This document shows, piece by piece, positions 45,411 to 56,300 of a stretch of DNA of 64,000 nt. Position numbers and translations under genes: made by a program. Source of the DNA: Vitellaria paradoxa (Eukaryota; Streptophyta; Magnoliopsida; Ericales; Sapotaceae). Positions within the stretch are counted from its first letter, which is position 1. Every line of letters begins with the position of its first letter. The DNA lies in NCBI GenBank assembly GCA_019916065.1, contig CM034234.1:10135844-10199843 (forward strand), given 5' to 3'. The notes under the pieces were generated by a model. It worked only from the letters and a program-made list of their open reading frames with translations, searched no databases and was not told the DNA's origin.

Positions 45411-47590
45411 CTGATTTTTAAACTACAGGGGGTTATGTATTTTTAGGCCAAACCAAAGGGGTAAAATATAATTACTCAAAAATATACATATACATACAAG
45501 TATAAAGCCTACAAATTCATACATATACATAAATATATATGTATACACAGAATTGATCAATGCACATGTATATGTATACGTACACAGAGTTGAGGGGAGA
45601 GCAATCTGCCCAATTGAATGTGTTCAAAATAACATTTTGAAATGCAGATAGTTAAGCTAACATGGTAACACCCAGCCAAGAGTGATGGATTCAATGATTC
45701 AATCACCGATGACTGGGAATTATATTATGATGTGATAACATCATAGCCTATGTATAAATATATGAAGTTATTGGTGATGGTTAAGAATTAGAAAGTAAAA
45801 CTAATTAACGAACTAGGTAGTTTTTTAAACACCCTCAGCACAATCGTATAGTTGATGGGTATTGAAAAACTCGGAAAAGGCTAAATCTCTTTTGTTGATG
45901 GACAGGTGAGTGATGGTATGGAACTGTCATTTGGAATACCCTAGTCTGATGCATGTTCAGAAAAGAAGGAGAAGAAAGAAAGCTGTGGTAAAGAATATAT
46001 ATATATATATATATATTATGTTTTCTTTGTATGTAATCAACAGTTGCAAGTTACAACCAAGCATTGTAGAAATTGAATAGACAGAGATTGAATCAAAAGG
46101 GAGCTTACAAACACCGCCGGAGTCTCAGTCTATTTCGTGAACGATAACTGAGACGATACTTTCAGATTGCTGGTGCTGTTCTATGGAATAGGCAGATATC
46201 CTGGTGTACTGTTGGCAAACCGGATCGGAGTGTGATACTTATCATCGGTGCCGGAGATATATATATGTGTGTATATATATATATATATATGTGTGTGTGC
46301 TTTAGAGCCTAAGCCAAAACTGAGGTATTTGTAATCGAACTGAATTTCGGCATGGAAGGAAAAAAGAAAAAAAAAAAGTAAAGGCTAATTTCTTGCCATC
46401 CTAGTTATTATTTAATTTATTTCAAAATAGAAAATAAATAAAAAAAATTATTAAAATCAGCACTCAATAAATATTTCAATAAATAAATCATGGTAGTATG
46501 TTGTTATTATGTATCAAAAAATAATCTCAGTTTAATGTGGTAAATTATTTTAACATTTTTTATTAAAAATGAATTTAATTTTATAATATAAATCATTGTA
46601 GAATAATATTGTTTATTAAAAATAATTTAATTTAATGAAATATTTGAATGAAATAAATTATTCTAATAGGATACAACAAAAATTGATAAAGTATTTATGG
46701 GAAAAAATTGAATACGAAAATATAATTTTTTTAAATTTTGATAGTAAAAATATAAAAATAAATTTAACAAATACATTTTTATTATTTACTTTTAAAAATT
46801 TATAAAAATAAATAAAAAATAACAAACAAAAACGTTATCGAACAGTGGTAGCATTTGATAGAATGTTTTGCCAAAAGAACTTTCTTCCATCCTGTGATCT
46901 CACTTCAATCCTACCAAGAAATTGCAGACTGTAGCTTATTGCATGAGGAAAAAAATTACGCCTTATTTTTTCCAAACAGACGGAAAAAGTTCAGAAATTT
47001 TGGCATCACATATTTTCACATGAATGATCAACAAAGCCTTTTTCTAAGGATTTGGCAATTCCACCAGCAAGGTAATTTCTTTGTTACTTTAGTTAAAATT
47101 TTATCATGAATTTGGATAATTTGATATAATAAATTAAAAACTATTATAAAAATTAATTATTTAAAATAATTTATAATAGTGACATCACCATTTAAAAAAC
47201 TGGTACTGCTAATTTATTAATAATTATTATATAAATTAATTTTGTTACTTGTATTTTAATATAATTTAATTTTAAATTTACTGATTTAAAGTTTCGAATT
47301 ACCCAAACAGAGCTTTAACGTGTTTTAAAGTGATGATTTAGTAAGGAAAAAAATAGAAGAGAAAAAAGGTGGAAAAATGTTGAAAAAATAAAATCACAAA
47401 TATATATCCTTAGTTAAAAAAATTAAAAAATATAATAAAATAAAAATAATTTATCAATAAAGTAATTTTATAATTTAATTATTTTTAATTTATTGAATAT
47501 TATACATTTTCCCTTTCATTTTTCACCCCTACCCAAACAAGAAAAAATTTTAAATCTTTCTTCAATTATTTTTCCTTCCTTAAATTTTCA
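45411..47590. other. AT-rich intergenic DNA
   Basis: No gene is supported. (TA)n microsatellites lie at about 45995-46017 and 46255-46300. A frame of 84 codons at 46855-47109 has ordinary composition but no recognisable motif, and I leave it uncalled. Confidence 0.4.
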
Positions 47591-47598
47591 CTCTAAAT

Positions 47599-48063
47599 TA
47601 GGGGTAGAAACAAACCGAATTGAGATGAGTTTTAACTTGTTCGAGCTCTACTAAAAATTTTTATGGTGAATTCAAGCTCGATTCGAACACTTGTATAGAC
47701 TCGACCTCGGCTTGAGAAAAAAGAATTTAAGTTCAAGTTTGACTCCTAAACAACTCGATTAAACCAAAACGCATCGTTTTAGTTTAAAATATAATAAACA
47801 AAATATTATAACATTTATAATAAAAATATTATTAAAAATATAAAAATATTATGAGAAAGATATATATATATATATACACATATATTATTTTATCGAATTT
47901 GCTCGCAAACTTTTGATCTGAACTTTTCTAAGTTCAAGCTCGAGTTTGACCTTGAATCCAAAAGAGTTATAAATCAAACTTAATTCAAACTCGTTTTAAT
48001 CGTGAACCAAGCTTAAGTCAAACTCGAATAGCTTACGAACAATTCAATTCGTTTTCACTCCTA
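47599..48063. mobile_element. hAT-like MITE, older copy
   Basis: The left end TAGGGGTAGAAACAAACCGA and right end CAATTCGTTTTCACTCCTA are imperfect inverted repeats. The flanks CTCTAAAT and CTCCAAAC look like a decayed 8-bp duplication (6 of 8 match). The inner GATTAAACCAAAACG...TTTTAGTTTAAAATATAATA phrase is shared with 18870-19190 and, in inverse order, with 44970-45402. Confidence 0.65.
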
Positions 48064-48112
48064 CTCCAAACGTAGTTTAAATAATTACATATGACATTTC
48101 AAAAAAAATGTT

Positions 48113-49050
48113 AATTACACTGACACCTTTTCAACTATATCTGATTTTTAATTTATCCCATTTATCTACTAACCCTAATACTTTCACCCCCTCATCTATT
48201 TAAAAAAGGCTTTGTTTGGAAACCGTTAAAAAATTCACTAACTTTTTATTTATTTATTGTTCCTTAATTATCTCAATATATTTCTAATGCAATTACTACT
48301 CAAATATTCAAATTTCGAAGTTATCACTAGGGATTTGCATGAATTAGGTTGGATAAATCATTCGCTTTTCTGTTATAAATTAAATAAATCAAAGTTTTCC
48401 TTATCCCATCTTAAAAAAAAAAAAAATCAACCCAAAAACAAAAATAAATTTCGGTATAAAGAAACAAAGGTGAGCAAAATCAAATGAAAAAAAAATCAAA
48501 TTAAACCTAATAATTTTGGGTTTTCAATCTTATAAATTTTTATTTGATTTAGTTTTTTTTAATTCAAATTTAGGTTAAAATTTTAAATAAAATTTGAGGA
48601 TACATTTTCTATTATTTATTATTAAAATTAATATATATATATATATATAATAAATATAAAATAAAGAAATAAAACATTTATTATTAAGATTCAAGAATTG
48701 ATTTGGTTGGATTCTTTATCAAAATTAGGTTCGGGTCATCTTTTTTTGGATGAGACAAAAAAAAATTCAATTTATTTTTAATTTGTAATAGGAAATCAAA
48801 TGATTTACCTGACTTAATCCATGCAAATTTCTAGTCATAAGTTTCAAATTTGAATATATGTAATGAACAATTACATTAGAAACACATTGAAATAATTAAG
48901 AAATAATAATTAATTAATTTACTAACTTTTTTAATAATTTCTAAACGAAACCCTCTTTTAGAAACATGAGGAGGTCAAAGTATTATGATTAATAGATGAA
49001 GAAGGTAAGTTAAAAATCAGATATAATTAAAAGGGTGTTAGTGAAATTTA
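48113..49050. repeat. Long inverted repeat (about 250-bp arms), foldback-like element
   Basis: The left arm 48113-48360 and right arm 48802-49050 are inverted copies that stay alignable over their whole length. Matching landmarks are ATATCTGATTTTTAA, TTTCTAATG(C/T)AATT, ATATTCAAATTT and TTTGCATG(A/G)ATTA. The loop of about 440 bp is AT-rich with a (TA)n. The arms differ at many sites. It may be a foldback or long-TIR MITE; nested insertions are possible because inner ends CTAGGGATTTGCATG / CATGCAAATTTCTAG look like the termini of a second element. Confidence 0.7.
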
Positions 49051-49880
49051 TCCTTAAAAAAAAAAAAAAAAACTAAACCATATATGAGCAATCAAGATTA
49101 TAATGATTCATCAAGAGCCTTGTAAAGAGGGACCTTGATCCATGCTTTCATTGATCGTTGGTGTTTGCAAAGTATTAAATGTGCTCACAATGAGGTTATT
49201 TGGAATCGTAAAAATTGAGATAAAATGTGATTTTGTATAATTTTTTATATTTGAAGTGCAGCCGACAAATTATAAAAAGATAGAAATGAATAATAAAAAA
49301 TGTATATATTGAATTTAAGTTTTAATCACATTAAAATTGAAGTTTTAATTTAAATGTTTATTTTTTAATAAAATTTTAAAGAAAATTAAAGTTTAAATAT
49401 ATTTTTTAAATTAAAAAAATTAATTGACTTTGTGTAATGAGTAACCATATATTGTTTAATAAATGTGTACAATTTTATTATTTATTATAAATACTATCAA
49501 TTTTTTAAAAATATTAATTTAAAAACTTTTATGTATAAAAAGTATTTAAAAATATATGGGAATAGTGAGGGATATGTTTTCATGTGATGTGACTGAAAAG
49601 ATAACCAAAGTAGAGAGAGAAAGAAATAATCCTGGCTATTGAGTAAATCTAACAGTTAAAAAAATCTTAAATTTAAAATTTTAAGTTTCCTTGTTACATA
49701 AATGACACAAAGAGTGTAAAATTGTATGTATTTAAAATTTAAATTTTAAACACATTAAAATTAAAATTTTAATTTAAACATTTGTTTTTAATAAATTTTT
49801 TAAAAAAATTAAATTTTAAATATATATTTATAAATAAAAAATTTAGTTGATTTTATCTAATATAAAATGAATAATTTTAG
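49051..49880. other. AT-rich intergenic DNA
   Basis: Two stretches (about 49310-49400 and 49730-49840) share phrases like TTAAAATT(A/G)AA(A/G)TTTTAATTTAAA and may be a diverged duplication. No gene is supported. Confidence 0.4.
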
Positions 49881-50950
49881 GTTCAAAGGGTAACAACAAA
49901 TCATTAATAAGTGGATGTTTAAGTACTTAAAAACTGGCCTAAACGTCAGGTAAAGTACTTCTTGTCACAGATTTGAGGGTTGAGCATTAATGCTCTTAAT
50001 GAAATTCAATTCCAAGAACAAATGTCTCTAATGTGACGAAGACATTGAAAGAATTTCACTTATGTGAGCTTCGAAGTAGTGTCGCTTCAATTGAGAGTTT
50101 TGGAGTTACTCTCATAAAAGTTCATGAATTTGGATAGCACATGGTCATAATAGTGCTAAGCAAGAGATTGAGTGGAACAAAGGTACAATGTTTATGTGTA
50201 TAATGACACCGATGAATTCACAAGAAATAACTTGTTCAAAACTTTATGCTACATGGGATTTCGATTTCATCTTGTGCTGTTATATTAATGTAATGTTCAA
50301 ATCGAAAGATACATTATTTTATGCATAAACATATAATTGTCTTCTTCTTTTGAGATATTAATTTATGTTTCAACAAGTGGGGGATTGTTAGAAAATTTTG
50401 TTGCTCAAAAATAAATTAAACCTACTAGTGTCCTTTTGAAAGGTTATTCCCTTTCAACTAACTTGTGTCATTTTGAAGAGTTATTTCGAAAGGGTGTTAT
50501 ATTTCAACCAAATCATGTCTTTTCATTGAAAGGTTATTACCTTTCAATGTTTAACCAACTCATGTCTTTTCATTGAAAGACTATTGCCTTTCAAAGTTCA
50601 ACTAACTTGTGTCTTTTAGTGGATAGGTTGTTTTCTTTCAAAGTTAACCTACTTAAGCATATAAATATTTCACTCAATCTAAAAGTTTTTTTTTTCAAGA
50701 AAAAAACAGAATAACTTATTTTTAAGAGAAGAAGACCAAAAAAATTTCAATTGTTGTTCCTATCTGATTTTTCTTCACAAATTACTGTATGCAGTTTACT
50801 CAAAGACTTGTCATATCCACTAAAATTATTTACAAAAATTTCTATCAGCAATCTCAAGAGGAGTGAGTGCAAATAACGCTTTTAGGAAAACGATTACACC
50901 ATATTTCAAGCATTCTTCAATTCTTGTAGTATTTTCCTTCATTTAAGATA
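49880..50950 (+). mobile_element. Copia-type LTR retrotransposon remnant (3' end and LTR start)
   Basis: A purine tract AAGTGGGGGATT (50374-50385) is followed at once by TGTTAGAAAATTTTG. This is the usual junction between polypurine tract and 3' LTR in plant copia elements. About 500 bp before it is decayed interior. The LTR holds repeated CTTTTCATTGAAAG(G/A) (T/C)TATT(A/G)CCTTTCAA phrases (50450-50650), ACTTAAGCATATAAATATTTC as a possible TATA region, and no clear end. No intact coding frame remains. Confidence 0.55.
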
Positions 50951-50956
50951 TTCAGG

Positions 50957-51244
50957 TTAAACTTGTTCGTTGTTATATACCTTAAATTTATATAACAATA
51001 TGTGTAAGCGGGCAAAAGTGCTGTAGGAAGAGTGATCGAGAAGATGCACCCTGATGCTCTCGAAATGGTCTGTGTTTGCTTCTTCATCGAATCGAAGCAA
51101 TATACAGCAGTGGCTTAAGTTGGGCAGTGAACAAAGGTCCTTAGTGTCGAGCGAAACTGGCACGTAATAGTGATGGTCAAGGTGCAAAAAGGCTGGTTCT
51201 TCTTCTTGGCGTGTGAAAGAGAGATGGATCAGTGTGCTTACCAT
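50957..51244 (-). pseudogene. Unrecognised open frame of about 95 codons
   Basis: The frame has balanced, non-repetitive composition (for example LPNLSHCCILLRFDEE and VPVSLDTKDLCSLP), unlike the usual AT-rich junk frames here. I do not recognise a family, and no partner exons are evident. It may be a gene fragment or part of the nearby retroelement. A coding role is not claimed. Confidence 0.2.
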
Positions 51245-51519
51245 AATTCATATAGGTTGTTTTTTTGACGTCTATATGTATACATGTATCTATAGTGCTC
51301 GTGATATGTATTAAAATAAATGTTCACAATAAGTGTAAACGATACGGTTGCTAGTCTCCCTTATTTTACTAAATGTCACACATCTCAGAATAAAATTGGA
51401 AGTAAATAGAGATTTGAGAATATGCATCGGTATTAACATAATTATGTGTTGAGATTCTAAGGTTGTTAATTGTAATCATGTTTAACGTTTGATATGCTCA
51501 TAATGAGTTCTATTATGAA

Positions 51520-51640
51520 TATTTGAGTATTAAAATAAGAATTTTGGCGAACTGATTCCCGAGGTAGAATACCTAGACAGCTTACGTAAGAGTAACTTGA
51601 GTTTGATCTTAATTATGAAATGGTAATATTTGAGTTTATC
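51520..51640 (+). mobile_element. Fragment related to the 6095-8639 solo LTR
   Basis: The phrases CTGATTCCCGAGGTAGAATAC, then TAGACAGCTTACGTAAGAGTA, parallel CTGATTCCCGATATGAGATAC and TAGGCAGCTCAGGTAAGAGTA at about 7885-7930. It is an old partial copy of the same LTR family. Confidence 0.6.
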
Positions 51641-51659
51641 ATTTTACTTGAGATAGGTT

Positions 51660-52580
51660 ATTAGTAAGTAAATTATTTTTGAATCACATGATAATCATAT
51701 ATATTAATTAATGATATAACTTAAATAAATCTAAATTAAAAAGATATATTTAAAATTATAAAATTATGAATATAAATTATAATTTTAAATTCATAAAATT
51801 ATATTTAAAAGAATATATTTTAAAACAAATCACTCTATCTAAAACATATATTTAAAATTTAAAATAAATTCATAAAATTATATTTTATAAAAATATATTT
51901 TTACTAATTTATATTTAAAAACATACACTTTTTAGCATCAAATGGAATGAATAAATATCAATTGATCATTGTGCCCCTGAGGTGGTGTGAAAAAGGTTAC
52001 ATATCTCGCATATGGCAATTTTTTCATTAACTTTAATGGATAAAATTAGTGTTCAGACTAAATAGAACGGAATTGGATAATTTGATAATGTAATAAATAC
52101 GTTTGATAATTTGAGGACGAAATAAGAAAAAAAAATGGATAGTTTGAGAGATATTTTCATAAAAAACTAAAAAATATAATAAAACAAAAAAGACATTAAT
52201 AAATTAATTTTTTAATTTAACTATTTTTAATTTCTCAAGTATTATACATTTTTACTTTCATTTTTCACCATAACCCAAACAAGAGTAAATTTTAAATCCC
52301 AATTCATTTTCTTTCCTTTCCTTAAATTCTCAGTCCAAACAGAACTCAATTAAACTATACAAGAGCAAGCAGTATTAGAATGAATATAAGGGTCATCAAG
52401 AACCTTACAAAGACGGACTTCGATCGGTGCTTGCATTGATAATTGGTGTCTGAAAAGCATTAAATATTTTCACTATAAAACATACCAAGTGCACCACATA
52501 CACACACACACATATATAAATTGCCCCTCCACATCTATGAAAGACAACAATTCAGGATCATTTCATAAATTTCTGAGCTG
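51660..52580. other. AT-rich DNA between retroelement debris and the NF-YA 3' region
   Basis: No gene is supported. It is AT-rich throughout, with a short (CA)n / (TA)n at about 52498-52518. Confidence 0.4.
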
Positions 52581-52589
52581 TCTCGGCTC

Positions 52590-52596
52590 CCCCCCC

Positions 52597-52627
<31 letters not shown>

Positions 52628-52628
52628 G
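52590..52628. repeat. Long C-run followed by A-run
   Basis: About 30 C, broken by a single T, are followed by nine A. On the NF-YA transcript strand this would be T-run then G-run. It lies close to the probable end of the NF-YA 3' UTR. Confidence 0.7.
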
Positions 52629-53030
52629 GCAATGACTAGTCCTCCTTGGAGTGACCACCTCAAAAACACCAAAAACACTCAAACAGAGGCTATGGAGTTT
52701 TCATCCAACACTGAACTGTGTCCTCAATGCAAGTCCAACAACCGGATCCATAACGCTAATGAAATTACAAATAAGAAGCAGCGGACAACAGATTAAGTCA
52801 AAGGTCTTACAATACATAACTTCAATAAGTTTCGAAACCAAATACACATACCGAGTTCATCAACTTTCAAGGTCGCCTCACATACACGAAACCCCCACCC
52901 ATGGTCTTATTCGGATAACGGGAATAATCCCTTTTGAAGTATTGTCTACTTCTTAGAGCGCATTAAGATTTAGACGTCTCTAACCATGCCAAGACAGCGT
53001 GGAGTGGAAAAAGACAACCTTAATGCAGAT

Positions 53031-53051
53031 TAGCCAGGAATGAATTGCCTT
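53031..53051 (-). promoter_or_regulatory. Second miR169-like target site in the NF-YA 3' UTR
   Basis: The plus strand reads TAGCCAGGAATGAATTGCCTT, close to mature miR169 with differences at positions 7, 9, 14 and 21. The NF-YA mRNA therefore carries a weaker complementary site here. Its flanks resemble those of the site at 53224-53244, so it looks like a diverged local duplicate. Mismatches in the 7-9 region may weaken cleavage. Confidence 0.55.
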
Positions 53052-53223
53052 TTTGTAGCAACCATATACATGGTGGTGGGATCACCAAATCCTACAGCAA
53101 CTTAAAGATCACAAACCCTTGGTTTCAGTCAGATACTTGAACAAACCCTTATATATATATATATATAATAGTATCTAAGTTTTATGGATTAAGACATCCA
53201 AAGATAACCTCAACGCAGATAAT

Positions 53224-53244
53224 CAGCCAAGAATGAATTGCCCA
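53224..53244 (-). promoter_or_regulatory. miR169 target site in the NF-YA 3' UTR
   Basis: The plus strand here starts CAGCCAAGAATGAATTGCC, matching mature miR169 except at positions 1 and 9 (G:U pairs in the duplex) and 14 and 20. The site lies about 75 bases past the NF-YA stop codon. miR169 cleavage of NF-YA mRNAs through a 3' UTR site is established in Arabidopsis and other plants, for example under drought and nutrient stress. Confidence 0.82.
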
Positions 53245-53319
53245 GCAACCAAACAGACAACGCAACAGAGCTTCTCCATTTGGTTGCAGCAAGGGTGGTG
53301 GGGTTGGTGCCAACCCCAC

Positions 53320-56300
53320 TCACCTCCCAAACTTTGGGGTTGCAGCGCCATCAGCTGCTGCAATCCACTTGCCGGGCTGGACCATACCATGCCCGGTGTT
53401 CATATCGGACAGAGAGAGAACAGATGGCCAGAGAGGACTCAATGTTAAGCGATCAAGATCCCCTGGCCTGGAGAACATACTAGTCACCTCTGACCCTGAA
53501 AGATTTGACCTGCTGCCACTTGCTTCCTTAGGTGAGTTCAAATTTCCACCATCAGATTGTAGAACTTCGGAGTTCTGAGATTCGGTGGCTTGAGAAAATT
53601 GTCCATTCCCTGCAGTCATCTCTTTCTCGTTTTTGCTCTTGCCATCACTTGAAGTCTTCGTGTTCAGGAAGCGGCCGCCACTGCCCCTTGGCCGGCGCAT
53701 TGCATGGAGATGGCGTGACAGGTGCAAATATTGCTGTGGAACAATCAGAACCAAACAATCATGAAGTGAACGGGCAATGATCAGAAAGGAAAAAAAAGAA
53801 GGGTAAAGAAAGAAGAAACGTATTGAGGGAGAAAATTTGTAGAAATCACAGGAATCAAAAATTTTGATTGAGGCATTGCTTTCAGTAATGGTCCAAAGAA
53901 ATGCCTGGTTTGTTAATTAATAAACTCAAAATGCATTAAAAAAAAAAAAGCTGAATATAGAGAAAACCAATGAATGATTGGACATCTGAAGTCACAAAAA
54001 AGTATAAAACATTACAAAAGCTTAATTTCCTCAATGTAATCCATCTACCTAATTTAAGTTTCCCTTTTAGCCAAAAGAACAGAATATTAGTCATTCCTCA
54101 AGGATATATTGAGCTATGAAATTGTACCTTACGATTTCTTGGAACTTTATTCTCTGATTCTGCCTTTGCACGCGAGAGCCGACGCCTAATTATTCCACGA
54201 TACTGCTTAGCATTTACATATATTGGCCCATCATCCAAGGTCAGGTTCAGTGGTAGCATAATCCGGCCCTAAATTGTGTAAAAAAATGAAGTATGAAAGT
54301 TTGAAACCGTGTCCAAACATATTATTAGGAGCACTGGCAGAAATGAGACAAGACTAGACATTGAGCAAAGTACCGTGAACCATAAAGACAAATGGAATAA
54401 AAAGCTTCTATCCTTGTAACATCAGATTAAAAAAAAAAATAACAATAGCTCCCAAATAGTAAGGTTATCTATCATTCTGGAACTCCGCCTCTGCTTAACA
54501 CTGGATTTCCTCATGAACTCAGTCAGTCTCTTAATAGTTGATAATGACAAAAGAGGATAATACAGCCAACACAGACACTAGGGAGAAAATTTTGTTAATG
54601 TTGTTGATGCTCCATTACCCTATCCCTAACATCTTCGTATTTCATTGCATTAAAAAAAAAAAAAATTGCAACTTCTTTATTTCTTATTACACAAGCATCC
54701 CTCGTATGAATTTCAGATACCCTCCATTATGCTGCCTTTTGTCATCAGCAAGCATATAATTAGTCCCTATTTTGAAATTTTATAGAGCATGGACTAGGAC
54801 ATTCCATATTCTTTGGATGCCCACACCATTAGTTGAATGAACCAGAACTGAATGCAGTCCAACTAAGGTTCCACTCAATGAAGTTATTGTCTCGTTTTTC
54901 TAGAAGAAATGAGTGGTCATAAGTTTAAGGGTTTTTGTTTTCTACTGTCATAAGATCAACTGAATCCTCGTTAATGATTAGACGTTTTAGTCGCTAAACT
55001 TTCTTAAAATTAATTAATAAGGAATGTTACTTTCCTTCAAACCATAGATGCCCTATGCATTTCTTTTGTATTTTGAATTCCCATTTTGTTCAATTGAATT
55101 TCATTTCTATTTGGCTGCCAAATTGACTAGTTTTATCTATAAAATTTGATTATTTTGCCTAGGAAGTTCCATAGGAAACAGCCAACGGTCAGGTTTAAAT
55201 AACTTAAGGAGAAAACCTAAAATATTTTATTTAATTACCTAAAATATTTTATTTAATTAATCTTTGGCATTAAATTAATTTCATTCGCTTCCCATGTTTT
55301 TTTCAGTTTCTCTAGCACTTGCTCAAGCAACAAGAAGATTTATTTTTTTGAAACTTCCAGCCAAATCAGGATATATATACATATAGATATGCATGTTAAG
55401 CGTAAGTGAAGCATCAATAACGTTAAGGATAAATTGTCTTGGGGTTATGATTAGATTCTGACACCATGAATACCATGAAGATAAATTGGTCAACGGGCTT
55501 AACAATGCTTTGATACTCTGCGCGTGCAAGAAATCCAACATTACATCCTTTTGACAACATATAACTATAAAGACTAAATCTGTCTAATCCACATGATTCA
55601 CAAGAAAGACAAATGGCGAAAAGAACCTAGAGTCGAACACTTACTAGCTTCATTTTGCCATATTAATCAAAGAAGTATAGTTTATATAGATTCATCCAGG
55701 AGAAGAGTTTTACTTTACGCAGACAACATAGGTGAAAAAGATGTAGTTTAGGATAAGTAGTGGGCAAGAATGCTCAATGGAAAACTAACCGCAGTCTGAG
55801 GTCCATAAGCTGGGAATACTCCATAACAGTGATCACCATAAGGATACTTTGCACAGACCTGTGTCGTTTCAAAGAGCAAGAAATAGTAAACATTCTTTAA
55901 CTAGAAGCAGAGGTGTATTAATATTGGGCAAAACCTTACCACAGATTGACCAAATCCTAGCTCAAAATGACCTCGGTATTCTGGTGGAGCTGATTGCATA
56001 GGCATGTTTGCTGAAGTTTTGCAATCACCTGAATGAAAGACTACAATGGTTAAGGAATGTCAGATGGAAGTGCCTTGCATACAAGCAATTTTTGTAGCAG
56101 GTCTTTTACTCAGTTGTGTTTTCCTTCATGATCATTAAGGCAAATATGTAAAGGGAAAAAAAATGCAAGCATAAAAGTTGTTATAGGCATGGGGTGTGTT
56201 TCAAGAGAGAGAGTGAGAAGGAATGGTTACCTAGAAACTTCAAGAATTAATCGTCTCAAACAGTTCCCACAATTACTGCCTGTCCTCCTCAAGATTTCTG

